DNA of 64,000 bases from Rubripirellula tenax (GTDB taxonomy: Bacteria; Planctomycetota; Planctomycetia; Pirellulales; Pirellulaceae). Both the position numbers and the translations under genes were made by a program. Under the pieces are notes generated by a model that was not told the origin of the DNA, did no database searches, and was given only the letters and a program-made list of their open reading frames with translations. The DNA lies in the NCBI RefSeq assembly GCF_007860125.1, contig NZ_SJPW01000003.1:1-64000 (forward strand), in the 5' to 3' direction. How positions within the stretch are numbered: the stretch's first letter is position 1; each line of letters begins with the position of its first letter. Shown piece after piece: positions 54,401-64,000 of this stretch.

Positions 54401-55249
54401 ATGACCCTACTTGGGAAGTCCTTCACAGCTCTCATTTTGATTCTCAGCGCCGTCTTTATGGTTTTGGCGCTGGCAGTCAATGCGTCCCACCGTAATTGGC
54501 GAGACGTTGTTCTGACCGGTGTCAACGGACAACCGGGGCTGAAGTCTCAGATCGAAGCGATCTCACGTGAGAACGAACAGCTCACGATCCAGAAAGAGCG
54601 AAGTCAATCGTCGCTTGATCGTGAACAAGCCGCCCGCCGTACCGCGCTGGCCGCCCTGCAGACTCAACTCGACCAACTCAAGAGTGACCTGCAACAAAGC
54701 GAAGCGAGCGTTCAAAAATTGACCGCGCAAGTTCAAGAGCTCACACAAATTGACTTGAGTCGCGCTCAAGAATTGGAGCGCCTGACCGCAGACAACTCGA
54801 GCCTTCGCCAGAAGGTTCGCGACGAACAACAGAGTCGCGATAGCCTGTTCACGCAGACGCTCGAATTGACCGACCAAATGAACAAACTGCGAGGCTTCAA
54901 GCAACAGCTCGAAGAACGCAACGCTCAACTGATGTCGCAAGTCACGCGATTTGAAGAAGTCGTCGCATCGAAGGGCATCGACATCAATGCACCGCTGGAC
55001 GGTGCACCGCCGATGCGGAACGGCAAGATTCTTGAAATCGATCGCCCACGTCGCTTGACGTTGGTTTCAATCGGCTACGACGAAGGACTGCGAGAAGGCC
55101 ACTTCTTGGAAGTAACCCGAAACGGTCGCTATATCGGCAAGATGAAAATCCGCAAGACCGAACCGGACCGTGCGGTCGCCGAGATCTTGGAAGACTACAG
55201 CGAAGGCATCATGCAGGAGAACGACCGTGTCGACACAACCCTCGATTGA
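54401..55249 (+). CDS. Membrane-anchored coiled-coil protein
   Basis: A 282-residue protein with one N-terminal helix (FTALILILSAVFMVLALAVN, about residues 8-27) and a long heptad-rich coiled coil (about 50-190: ISRENEQLTIQKERSQSSLD ... VQKLTAQVQELTQIDLSRAQ ... LRGFKQQLEERNAQLMSQV). A C-terminal beta-rich domain (about 200-282, GKILEIDRPRRLTLVSIGYD ... EVTRNGRYIGKMKI) resembles a small OB/PH-like fold. No family is recognised. It overlaps the following small gene by 23 nt, so the two are translationally coupled. Confidence 0.75.
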   Translation: MTLLGKSFTALILILSAVFMVLALAVNASHRNWRDVVLTGVNGQPGLKSQIEAISRENEQLTIQKERSQSSLDREQAARRTALAALQTQLDQLKSDLQQSEASVQKLTAQVQELTQIDLSRAQELERLTADNSSLRQKVRDEQQSRDSLFTQTLELTDQMNKLRGFKQQLEERNAQLMSQVTRFEEVVASKGIDINAPLDGAPPMRNGKILEIDRPRRLTLVSIGYDEGLREGHFLEVTRNGRYIGKMKIRKTEPDRAVAEILEDYSEGIMQENDRVDTTLD

Positions 55250-55433
55250 AAATAGTGGCAAGCAGCCACCAAGCGTCTACACGGTCATGCTTCTGCTAAG
55301 CATGCTGTTCATGTTGATCGCCGTCATTGCGATGTGGATTGAATTGAACCGTTGGGCGCCGGACTATTACCGAACCAACACGGCGAACCCGTCGGTGATG
55401 GTGATGCCCGTGCAAACTACGCTGTTGGCGTAG
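55227..55433 (+). CDS. Small single-helix membrane protein coupled to coiled-coil gene
   Basis: A GTG start at 55227 gives a 68-residue protein (VSTQPSIENSGKQPPSVYTV in the N terminus) with one membrane helix (MLLLSMLFMLIAVIAMWIEL, about residues 21-40) and a short polar tail. The frame overlaps the end of the coiled-coil gene by 23 nt. Its 3' end overlaps the convergent recQ-like gene by 17 nt. Function unknown; a partner of the coiled-coil protein is likely. Confidence 0.65.
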   Translation: MSTQPSIENSGKQPPSVYTVMLLLSMLFMLIAVIAMWIELNRWAPDYYRTNTANPSVMVMPVQTTLLA

Positions 55434-56901
55434 GGTTTTCATTTTCGGTGAAACCGTCACCCATAAAGTAGCGGTTGAGAAACTCTTTGCGGTCACCTTC
55501 TTCGGCCGCCAATTGGACCATCGCATACAAACGCTGCTGATCGCGGCGTTTTTTATGCGCCAGTGCTTCGTCGTCTGAAAAGTACGACGGCAAAGGACCA
55601 AGGATGTCAAAGCACTCTGGTTCATGCGGGCCTGCGATGACGCCGTGACGATCCAGCATCGCGATCGCCGTCGCCAATCGATGATCATGTCGGCTAACCC
55701 GCTGCAACCGATCGTTAAGCCACTGAAGCCCGAAGGCTCGGCATGGCTCAGGGTGCTCGACCATCGTGGTGTATACCCGACCGTAAAAATCAGCATCCGG
55801 GTTGGACCATTCAATGAATTGCATTTGCGTCATCAAGTCCGACTGGTCATACAGCCACCGACACAAACTCGGCTTACCGTCGCGGCCCGCTCGCCCGATC
55901 TCTTGATAGTACGACTCGATCGACCCCGGTGTTTCGGCGTGAATGACAACGCGAACGTCTTCCTTATCAACACCCATCCCAAACGCGGGTGTCGCCAACA
56001 CGATGTCCGCATCACCGGCCATGAATTCGTCCTGAACGCGTCGACGCCGATGGCGAGGAACATCGCCGTGATAGACGACGTGGTCGATTCCGCGTTGGCG
56101 AAAATCGTCGCTGAATCGTTCCAACGTTTTGATCAGCGAGAAATAAACGATGACGCTTCCGCCGCGGTACTCGGTATCGTCCAAGGCGTCCCCGATGACG
56201 ATTAGCTTTTCCTCTTCATCGAAAACCGGTTGCACGTCCAACTTCAAATTCGGTCGATCAATTCCCTCGTGGAACAACTTGATTGAATTCTCATCCAGCC
56301 GCAGTTGCCGGCGAATGTCGTCGCGACATTCCGCGGTGGCCGTCGCAGTCAAAGCGATCGTGACGGGGTCGCCCAAAGACCGTCGAATGTCACCGACCCG
56401 CGAATAGTCGGGGCGAAAATCGTGGCCCCATTGGCTGACGCAATGCGCTTCGTCGATCGCCAACAACCGAACGCGTCGCTTCGACAGAGCTTCTCGAAAG
56501 TCGTCTTTGCGAAACCGTTCCGGCGTCACATATATCAACCGATATTTTCCATCGGCCAATTCCTGATAACGCTGTAAACGAGTGGGGCGATCAAGTGACG
56601 AGTTGATAAAGGCCGCATCCATGCCTCGGCGCACCATGGAATCCACCTGATCATGCATCAACGCCACCAGAGGGGAAAGAACCAATACTAAATTTTCTCC
56701 ATCCGCCTTCATCGCTAGCGCAGGAATCTGGTAACACAATGATTTGCCCATCCCCGTGGGCATGACCACCAATGCATTTTGTCCCGAACAAACATGGTCA
56801 ATGATCGCTCGCTGGCTTCCGCGAAACGACGGGTAACCAAAGTGTGTTTCCAAAAGTCCCAACGCGTCATCGGCCGGAATTGATAATCTGTGCTCTGTCA
56901 T
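55417..56901 (-). CDS. recQ: RecQ-family DNA helicase without zinc and HRDC domains
   Basis: A 494-residue ATP-dependent 3'-5' DNA helicase. Motifs: FRGSQRAIIDHV (motif 0), MPTGMGKSLCYQIPA (I), DEAHCVSQWGHDFRPDY (II plus aromatic loop), ALTATAT (III) and YYQEIGRAGRDGKPS (VI). The part after the helicase core (from about residue 345) lacks the four-Cys zinc motif seen in standard RecQ, and no HRDC domain follows; instead there is a short unrelated helical tail. The ATG at 56901 begins MTEHRLSIPADDALG. Confidence 0.88.
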   Translation of the reverse strand: MTEHRLSIPADDALGLLETHFGYPSFRGSQRAIIDHVCSGQNALVVMPTGMGKSLCYQIPALAMKADGENLVLVLSPLVALMHDQVDSMVRRGMDAAFINSSLDRPTRLQRYQELADGKYRLIYVTPERFRKDDFREALSKRRVRLLAIDEAHCVSQWGHDFRPDYSRVGDIRRSLGDPVTIALTATATAECRDDIRRQLRLDENSIKLFHEGIDRPNLKLDVQPVFDEEEKLIVIGDALDDTEYRGGSVIVYFSLIKTLERFSDDFRQRGIDHVVYHGDVPRHRRRRVQDEFMAGDADIVLATPAFGMGVDKEDVRVVIHAETPGSIESYYQEIGRAGRDGKPSLCRWLYDQSDLMTQMQFIEWSNPDADFYGRVYTTMVEHPEPCRAFGLQWLNDRLQRVSRHDHRLATAIAMLDRHGVIAGPHEPECFDILGPLPSYFSDDEALAHKKRRDQQRLYAMVQLAAEEGDRKEFLNRYFMGDGFTENENPTPTA

Positions 56902-57051
56902 GCCAAAATCTTTGCAATCACGTCGCGGATCGTCCATAGTCATGCCAATGGAAATTGGCCGATTCGCACAGCCCAAAGTTCGAGGCTTCCAATTTGCTCC
57001 TAAGTCGCGACACCCTAAGATTTCCAGCCCTTACACGACGAAGACTTCAAG

Positions 57052-58308
57052 ATGAGCACCAACGACAAGATTGACTTCCAACCTCTTCATGGTGAAACGG
57101 AACTATCACCGCCCGAGGTTTACGCCGCTAATTTGGTCGAATGGGCCGTCGAGCGTCACGCCAGCGATTTGTTTATCTCGGATTCAGAATCCAGTGTTTT
57201 GGTTTCGATTCGTCGCCTAGGAAAAATTGAACCCGTTCGACAACTCGCTCGACAATATGGAAAGCGATTGCAGGGCCACCTTCGCGTCCTCGCCGGTGCC
57301 GATGCCGGCGAGTCGATCCGTCCGTCCGACGGCCGGGGAGTCTTGGCCACGCCCGACGGCAGCCTCATCGACTTGCGATTGAGCTCCATTCCGACACTCT
57401 ATGGACAAGACGTTGCAATACGCTTGTTCGACCCGATTCGTGGCGCACGATCGATCGAAAATCTCGGATATGACGATTCCGAAATGCAAACCATTGTGGA
57501 TCTGATCCATCGGCCATCGGGTTTGATTTTGGTCGCCGGCCCGGTCGCGAGCGGTAAATCTAGCACGCTCTATTCCGCAGTGGAGGCGTTGAACGACGGC
57601 ACCCGAAAAATCCACACGCTCGAGGACCCGATCGAACACTCGCTTCCCGGTGTGATGCAATCACAAGTCAATCTTCGCGCCGGTCTCGACTTTGCCGACC
57701 TGCTCTCGGCGGTCCTTCGTCATAGCCCTGATGTGATCATGATTGGCGAGATCCGCGATTCACGAACCGCTTCCACTGCGGTCCGTGCCGGCGCAAGCGG
57801 CCAACTGGTACTCGCCACCATTCACGCAAAGAGCTGTGCCGAAGCGGTCGATGCGATGTTGCAGTACGATACGATGCCGAAGTTCTTGGCAGGTGCCCTC
57901 ATCGGCGTGATCAATCAACGACTGCTTCGCAAACTATGCCCGAAGTGCCGAAAACCGCTGCTTGACGTCGAAATGGATATCGGTCCACGAATTCGAAGCG
58001 TGCTCTGTGGACAGGAACCGCGCTTGTATGGAGCTGCGGGATGCGAAGAGTGCTTCGGCGATGGCTTCGATGCACTCACGTGCGTCCCCGAAGTCATGCG
58101 AATGGACCATCGGCTCTGCGAAGCGATTGGCAACGGCGCGTCGGCAGCTCAACTGGAAACGATCGCAATCGATGAAGGCATGCTGTGTCTTGCCGAAGTC
58201 ACGGCCGCGAGAGTGCTCAGGGGACTGACCACCGCCGACGAAGCGAACCAAGCCGTCGCCGATCCGCTGTTGGCAACCTTGGCCGCATTGGCGAAGAACG
58301 CAGAGTAG
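57052..58308 (+). CDS. GspE/PilB-type secretion ATPase
   Basis: A 418-residue ATPase of the GspE/PulE/PilT family that powers type II secretion or pilus assembly. It has an N-terminal N2-like domain (ASDLFISDSESSVLVSIRRL), Walker A GPVASGKSS (canonical GPTGSGKTT), the Asp box HTLEDPIEH, Walker B VIMIGEIRD, the His box ATIHAKSCAEAVDAM and a C-terminal zinc motif (CPKC then CEEC). The N-terminal N1 domain of long GspE proteins is shortened. No secretin or pilin gene is adjacent. Confidence 0.88.
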   Translation: MSTNDKIDFQPLHGETELSPPEVYAANLVEWAVERHASDLFISDSESSVLVSIRRLGKIEPVRQLARQYGKRLQGHLRVLAGADAGESIRPSDGRGVLATPDGSLIDLRLSSIPTLYGQDVAIRLFDPIRGARSIENLGYDDSEMQTIVDLIHRPSGLILVAGPVASGKSSTLYSAVEALNDGTRKIHTLEDPIEHSLPGVMQSQVNLRAGLDFADLLSAVLRHSPDVIMIGEIRDSRTASTAVRAGASGQLVLATIHAKSCAEAVDAMLQYDTMPKFLAGALIGVINQRLLRKLCPKCRKPLLDVEMDIGPRIRSVLCGQEPRLYGAAGCEECFGDGFDALTCVPEVMRMDHRLCEAIGNGASAAQLETIAIDEGMLCLAEVTAARVLRGLTTADEANQAVADPLLATLAALAKNAE

Positions 58309-58437
58309 CGACCACGACGACGATTGATCTACACCTTAAGAACGGATCGACGAAAAGTGAGAAATCGGCAAGCCGATTGAAGTTGGCTTGCCGCTCGCGC
58401 GGACTAACCCAACCGACGCTCTAACGCTGGACAAAGA

Positions 58438-58475
58438 AAAACCTCGCGTCCCGATATGGAACGCGAGGTTTTTTG
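58438..58475. terminator. Bidirectional rho-independent terminator
   Basis: ACCTCGCGT (58441-58449) pairs with ACGCGAGGT (58461-58469); T-run TTTTTT follows on the plus strand and the A-run before the stem is a T-run on the minus strand. It lies between the convergent GspE-like and rpoC genes. Confidence 0.9.
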
Positions 58476-58506
58476 TTTACTGAAGGTGAATCCGACTAGC
58501 TAAGAA

Positions 58507-61500
58507 TTACTCTTGGCCGCCCATCATTTGATCCAGGGTTTGGTTTTTCGGCATATCAACCGGTTCATCGGGCGTCGCTGCTGGTGACGGAGCTGAGCCT
58601 TCGTCTGCGTTGAGCAGCGGGAAGCTCTCTTCCAGGCTTTGCACCGGAGCATTCGCCAGTTCCTCGAGTGCTTCGCGTCGGTAATTGACTTCCGATTCTT
58701 GGAAAATTCGGAAACCCGTTCCGGCGGGAATCAAGTGACCCAGGATAACGTTCTCCTTCAACCCGACCAACTTGTCGACCTTGCCGGCCAATGCCGCTTC
58801 GGTCAACACCTTGGTGGTTTCCTGGAACGAAGCCGCCGAGATAAAGCTATTCGACTGAACGGCTGCCTTGGTGATCCCCAGCAACTGAGTACTGGCGGTC
58901 GCACTCTTGGGACGCTTGCCCTTGGCAGGATCGCCACCCATCGCTTCGATTTCCGCGTTCGTTTGTTCGAACACTTCTTTGGGAATGATTTGTCCTTCGT
59001 GGAAATCGCTTGCACCCGGCTTGGTCACCTTCATGCAATTGGCCAACGCATCGTTGGCGTGACGGAAATGGAACCGGTCCATCACGCTGCCGGGCAACAA
59101 GTTCGTATCACCCGCTGACTCAATTTTCACCTTGCGAAGCATTCGGGCGATAATGATCTCGCAGTGCTTATCGTTGATTTCAACTTTCTGCGACTGATAG
59201 ACCTGTTGAATTTCGTGCAGCAAGTATTGCTGAACGGCTTCTTCACCCGAGACACGCAAGATGTCGTGCGGAACCAACGGACCCTCGACGAGTGCTTGAC
59301 CCGCTTTGACGAAGTCACCGCTGTGAACTTGGAAGTGTTTGCCGTGAGGAACCAAGTGTTCACGCTCGATACCCGATTCGCTGCGAACAACAATGGTTCG
59401 CTTACCACGTTTACGCTCGGCAAGAATTTCAACTTCACCATCGACTTCCGCGATCACAGCAGGATCTTTCGGCTTGCGAGCTTCGAAAATCTCGGTAACT
59501 CGAGGCAGACCGCCCGTGATATCCGACACACCGCCGGCTTCACGCGGCATTTCAGCCAGCACCGTACCGGGAACGATCTTGTCGCCTTCGCGAGCCACGA
59601 TCATGGCACGTTCGGGCAAGTAGATGACGTCGAGAGCCTTGCCGGTGGCTGCTTCCAAGTCGGAGTCCACCGATTCGATCACCAACTGCGGGTGAAGGTC
59701 ACCCTTATGGTCGACAATCATCATCCGCACGTTGCCGCTGGCTTCGCGCTCGACCCGCATCGTTTCGCCTTCGACGATGTCTTCGAAACGGATCTTACCG
59801 TTGACTTCCGACAAGATCGGAATCGAGTAGGGGTTCCATTCGCAAAGGACGGTGCCTTCTTTAACGGTCTCGCCTTCTTTGACGCGAAGCGCCGCACCGG
59901 TGGGAACCGGATACGATTCGATTTCGCGACCACGCTCGTCGACCAACGTGATTTCACCGTTTCGATTCAGCACGATCGGGATGCCTTCGGTGTTGGCCAC
60001 CGCACGCATCCGCGTCAAACGAACTTCACCAGACCGTTTGCTCTTGATGTCCGATTCAACCGACTGCTTGCTAACCGATCCACCGATGTGGAACGTTCGC
60101 ATCGTCAACTGAGTTCCGGGTTCACCAATCGATTGAGCGGCGATGATACCGACGGCCATGCCTTCTTCGACCAACGATCCAGTCGACATATCCATGCCGT
60201 AGCAACAACGACAAACACCCAACGGCGCGTCGCATGTCATCGGTGTCCGGACTTGGATCTTTTCCAGTCCCATTCCTTCGATGTTGCGGGCGATTTCGGG
60301 GGTGATCATTTCGTTTTCGCGAACGATCACTTCGTCGGTTACCGGATTGACGATCGATTGGCGACTGACGCGACCGTTGATCGAATCGAGCAAGCTGACT
60401 TCGACCTTCTCGCCGCGATAGACAACACCCTTGGTGATACCTTGCGTCGTACCGCAATCGTTCATCGTGATGACGACGTTTTGCGCGACGTCGGCCAGTT
60501 TACGGGTCAAGTAACCCGAGTCGGCCGTCTTAAGCGCCGTATCGGCCAAGCCCTTACGAGCACCGTGCGTCGACGAGAAGTATTCCAGTACCGACAAACC
60601 TTCGCGGAAGTTCGCCTTGATCGGCGTTTCGATGATTTCACCGGTCGGCTTTGCCATCAATCCACGCATACCGGCCAACTGCCGAATTTGCTCGATACCA
60701 CCCCGTGCACCTGAGTGCGACATCAAATACACCGGGTTGATGTACCAGCCGCCATCGCGGACGTCGTTCTTCATCGCCTGCATCATGTCCTTGGTGATCA
60801 ACTCGCGTGCCGCTGTCCATTCGTCCAGCACGTGGTTGTATCGTTCCGCACCGGTCATCAAACCGCGTTCGTACGACTTCTTCAGCTTCATGACTTCCTT
60901 TTCGGCCTTCTTGATGAATTCCGTTTTGGAGTCCGGCGTGACCAAGTCGTCGGTCGCGAACGACAAACCCGACCGCGTCGATTCGCGGAAACCGGTCTGC
61001 ATCATGTCATCAAGCAAGTGAATCGTCGCGCGACGACCCAGACGTTGATAACAGTCGCTAATCGCCAACGCCAAGTCACCGCTCTTCATCGGGTGGTTAT
61101 AGAAATCCATCCCGTCGGGAAGCATTTCATTGAACCGGACACGACCGGGCGTCGTGTCGATGATCGCGCCGTACTTGCCATCGCCGTTATCGGTTTTCAA
61201 GCGTTGGAACTTGGGCAACCGCATCTTGATCCTCGCGTGCAGCGCGATGACGCCTTGGGCGAATGCCAAATCGACTTCGTCGTAGCCCGAGAAGATCATG
61301 CCTTCGCCCTTTTGATCGGGCATTTCGGCGGTCATGTAGTAACAACCCATGACGATGTCCTGGGACGGCGACATGATCGGCTTGCCGTTCGACGGTGCGA
61401 AGACGTTGTTCGTCGACATCATCAACGTGTGGGCTTCGACTTGCGCTTCAATCGAAAGCGGCAAGTGGACGGCCATCTGGTCACCGTCAAAGTCGGCGTT

Positions 61501-62868
61501 GAAGCCTTTGCAAACCAAGGGGTGCAAGTGAATCGCGTTGCCTTCGACCAACACTGGCTCGAACGCTTGGATCCCCATCCGGTGAAGCGTCGGTGCACGG
61601 TTCAGAAGCACGGGGTGGTTTGTGATGACCTGTTCCAGGATGTCCCAAACCTCTTCGTCTTTCCGCTCCAGCATCTTCTTGGCCGACTTGATCGTGTCGG
61701 CGTGGCCGAGCTCTTTCAAACGACGGATGATGAACGGTTGATACAGTTCGAGCGCGATCTTCTTCGGCAAACCACACTGGTGCAGCTTCAGCCGCGGACC
61801 GACCACGATGACGCTACGTGCCGAGTAATCGACTCGCTTGCCCAGCAAGTTTTCGCGGAAACGACCTTGCTTGCCCTTGATCATGTCGGTCAACGACTTC
61901 AGCGGTCGGTTCGATGAACCCAACACGGGTCGCTTGCAGCGGTTGTTGTCGAACAGCGCATCAACGGACTGTTGCAGCATTCGCTTTTCGTTGCGAATGA
62001 TGACTTCCGGTGCGTTCAAGTCGACAAGCTTGCGCAAGCGGTTGTTGCGGTTGATGATCCGTCGATACAAGTCGTTCAAGTCCGACGTCGCAAAGTTGCC
62101 GCTGTCCAACAACACCAATGGACGCAAGTCGGGCGGAATCACGGGGATCACGTCCAACACCATCCACTCGGGACGGTTATCGCTATCGCGGATCGATTCA
62201 ACGATCTTCAAACGATTGATCAGGTCTTTCTTCTTTTGCTTCGATCCGGTCTCGACCAAATCGACACGCAACTTGTCCGACAAGGTGACCAAGTCGAGTT
62301 GGTTGAGCAGCTTGCGAACTGCTTCGGCGCCCATGTCGGCCTCGAAGGTGCCTTCGCCGTACTGTTGACGGGCGGCGCGATACTCTTCTTCGGTCAACAA
62401 TTGGCGAGCTTCCAACTCCGTCGATCCGGGATCGATGACGACGTAGTCTTGGAAGTAGATGACCTTTTCAAGCGAACTGGTCTTCATGTCCAGCAGGTTA
62501 CCCAAACGCGACGGCATCGCTTTGAAGAACCAAATGTGAACGACCGGTGCGGCCAATTCGATGTGGCCCATTCGTTTACGACGAACGCGGCTATGCGTGA
62601 CTTTCACACCGCAGCGGTCGCAAATCATGCCCTTGTACTTCATGCCGCGGTACTTACCGCAGGCGCACTCCCAGTCCTTTTCAGGCCCGAAAATTCGCTC
62701 GCAGAACAGCCCGTCTTTCTCGGGGCGATAGGTACGATAGTTGATCGTTTCGGGCTTCTTCACTTCGCCGAACGACCAACCCTTGATGTCCTGGGGGCGT
62801 GCGAGTGAAATCCGAACCGAAGCGTAGTCGTTAATGCGATCGTAGTTGCTGGTTTCGCCGGTCGACAT
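58507..62868 (-). CDS. rpoC: DNA-directed RNA polymerase subunit beta-prime
   Basis: The 1453-residue largest core subunit of RNA polymerase. The N-terminal zinc-ribbon region ([20 protein letters not shown]) and the catalytic [18 protein letters not shown] loop binding Mg2+ are clear, as are the trigger/bridge segments and the C-terminal second zinc region ([13 protein letters not shown]). The start [20 protein letters not shown] is typical of planctomycete RpoC. It follows rpoB on the minus strand. Confidence 0.98.
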   Translation of the reverse strand: MSTGETSNYDRINDYASVRISLARPQDIKGWSFGEVKKPETINYRTYRPEKDGLFCERIFGPEKDWECACGKYRGMKYKGMICDRCGVKVTHSRVRRKRMGHIELAAPVVHIWFFKAMPSRLGNLLDMKTSSLEKVIYFQDYVVIDPGSTELEARQLLTEEEYRAARQQYGEGTFEADMGAEAVRKLLNQLDLVTLSDKLRVDLVETGSKQKKKDLINRLKIVESIRDSDNRPEWMVLDVIPVIPPDLRPLVLLDSGNFATSDLNDLYRRIINRNNRLRKLVDLNAPEVIIRNEKRMLQQSVDALFDNNRCKRPVLGSSNRPLKSLTDMIKGKQGRFRENLLGKRVDYSARSVIVVGPRLKLHQCGLPKKIALELYQPFIIRRLKELGHADTIKSAKKMLERKDEEVWDILEQVITNHPVLLNRAPTLHRMGIQAFEPVLVEGNAIHLHPLVCKGFNADFDGDQMAVHLPLSIEAQVEAHTLMMSTNNVFAPSNGKPIMSPSQDIVMGCYYMTAEMPDQKGEGMIFSGYDEVDLAFAQGVIALHARIKMRLPKFQRLKTDNGDGKYGAIIDTTPGRVRFNEMLPDGMDFYNHPMKSGDLALAISDCYQRLGRRATIHLLDDMMQTGFRESTRSGLSFATDDLVTPDSKTEFIKKAEKEVMKLKKSYERGLMTGAERYNHVLDEWTAARELITKDMMQAMKNDVRDGGWYINPVYLMSHSGARGGIEQIRQLAGMRGLMAKPTGEIIETPIKANFREGLSVLEYFSSTHGARKGLADTALKTADSGYLTRKLADVAQNVVITMNDCGTTQGITKGVVYRGEKVEVSLLDSINGRVSRQSIVNPVTDEVIVRENEMITPEIARNIEGMGLEKIQVRTPMTCDAPLGVCRCCYGMDMSTGSLVEEGMAVGIIAAQSIGEPGTQLTMRTFHIGGSVSKQSVESDIKSKRSGEVRLTRMRAVANTEGIPIVLNRNGEITLVDERGREIESYPVPTGAALRVKEGETVKEGTVLCEWNPYSIPILSEVNGKIRFEDIVEGETMRVEREASGNVRMMIVDHKGDLHPQLVIESVDSDLEAATGKALDVIYLPERAMIVAREGDKIVPGTVLAEMPREAGGVSDITGGLPRVTEIFEARKPKDPAVIAEVDGEVEILAERKRGKRTIVVRSESGIEREHLVPHGKHFQVHSGDFVKAGQALVEGPLVPHDILRVSGEEAVQQYLLHEIQQVYQSQKVEINDKHCEIIIARMLRKVKIESAGDTNLLPGSVMDRFHFRHANDALANCMKVTKPGASDFHEGQIIPKEVFEQTNAEIEAMGGDPAKGKRPKSATASTQLLGITKAAVQSNSFISAASFQETTKVLTEAALAGKVDKLVGLKENVILGHLIPAGTGFRIFQESEVNYRREALEELANAPVQSLEESFPLLNADEGSAPSPAATPDEPVDMPKNQTLDQMMGGQE

Positions 62869-62910
62869 AGGAAGGAAGGCCTTAGCTATTAGGTTTTAGG
62901 TGTTAGGTCG
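62869..62910 (-). repeat. CCTNNNN-type heptamer array before rpoC start
   Basis: Plus-strand units TAGCTAT, TAGGTTT, TAGGTGT, TAGGTCG (62883-62910) in 7-bp register, followed on the coding strand by a shorter AGG/CCT segment up to the ATG at 62868. On the coding strand this is a CCTNNNN-type array. It pairs with the array at 63005-63039. Confidence 0.85.
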
Positions 62911-63004
62911 CAGCGACGAATCAAAAAGTCGTCACAAATTTCATCGCCAACGTTGTTCGCCGGCGATGCTTATCGAGAGAGGTCCAGGTTTCCGGCGTCA
63001 GTCT

Positions 63005-63038
63005 CCTAACGCCTAAAACCCAATACCTAATCCCTCTC

Positions 63039-63039
<1 letters not shown>
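63005..63039 (-). repeat. Heptamer array right after rpoB stop
   Basis: Plus-strand units CCTAACG, CCTAAAA, CCCAATA, CCTAATC, CCTCTCT run 63005-63039, i.e. AGGNNNN on the coding strand right after the rpoB TGA. It is complementary over about 20 nt (one mismatch plus one wobble) to the array at 62890-62910. Confidence 0.88.

Positions 63040-64000
<961 letters not shown>

Noticed and set aside
59164-60714. 516-residue plus-strand frame
   Set aside because: Antisense to rpoC, with only low-complexity similarity to nothing known.

Overview
The window looks like a chromosomal segment of a planctomycete, most likely a Pirellulaceae (Rhodopirellula/Rubripirellula-like) bacterium. The evidence is the set of lineage-typical families: a DUF1501 protein paired with a PSCyt1/DUF1549/DUF1553 protein, a DUF1559 pseudopilin-like protein with its small lipoprotein, an SHD1-domain protein, a GYF_2/zinc-ribbon protein, an AAA-DUF4332 protein, and an alternative complex III joined to a caa3 oxidase. 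No rRNA, tRNA, insertion sequence or CRISPR array was recognised.

Layout. Positions 86-2923 hold the N-terminal half of a type I-G (I-U) Cas3 helicase with a foreign tail, an XRE regulator and a WYL regulator; this looks like the broken edge of a CRISPR-Cas locus. Positions 3221-8207 carry an NtrC-type regulator and carB. Positions 8435-13480 carry a secreted ThuA-like / DUF1501 / DUF1553 cluster. Positions 13536-17206 carry a CPBP protease, an ArsR regulator, an extended FolK, a PH-like membrane protein and a YacL-like PIN-TRAM protein. Positions 17627-32224 are one long minus-strand respiratory block: actA, actB, actC, a fused actD-actE, actF, a small membrane protein, a SCO copper chaperone and cytochrome oxidase subunits II, I, III and IV. 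Electrons would pass from quinol through alternative complex III to an A2-type caa3 oxidase. Positions 32950-36820 carry secreted hydrolases and a DUF1559 gene with an apparent frameshift. Positions 36886-44096 carry a very large AAA/coiled-coil/DUF4332 protein, a HEAT-repeat lipoprotein and an SHD1-propeller protein. Positions 45526-48592 carry an ApgM-like enzyme beside aspartokinase, probably amino-acid biosynthesis. The rest holds a zinc-ribbon/GYF protein, a membrane P-loop protein, a 29-residue very basic mini-protein directly before accD, a Ser/Thr kinase, a coiled-coil membrane pair, a RecQ lacking its usual C-terminal domains, a GspE/PilT-type ATPase, rpoC and the 3' part of rpoB.

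The most unusual signals lie between genes. (1) Strictly 7-bp-periodic CCTNNNN arrays run up to the start codons of actC, lysC, a Ser/Thr kinase gene and rpoC. In two cases a complementary AGGNNNN array follows the stop codon of the upstream gene, so the spacer RNA could fold into a long hairpin. (2) A 119-120 bp unit is repeated three times at 32524-32881, with an inverted partial copy at 3110-3185; each unit carries three hairpins, two with complementary loops. (3) A palindromic element occurs in two convergent gene gaps, and three of the four flanking genes end exactly at its edge with a TAR stop followed by CAGCCTGTTG. None of these was compared with a database; everything here is read from the sequence and from family knowledge.
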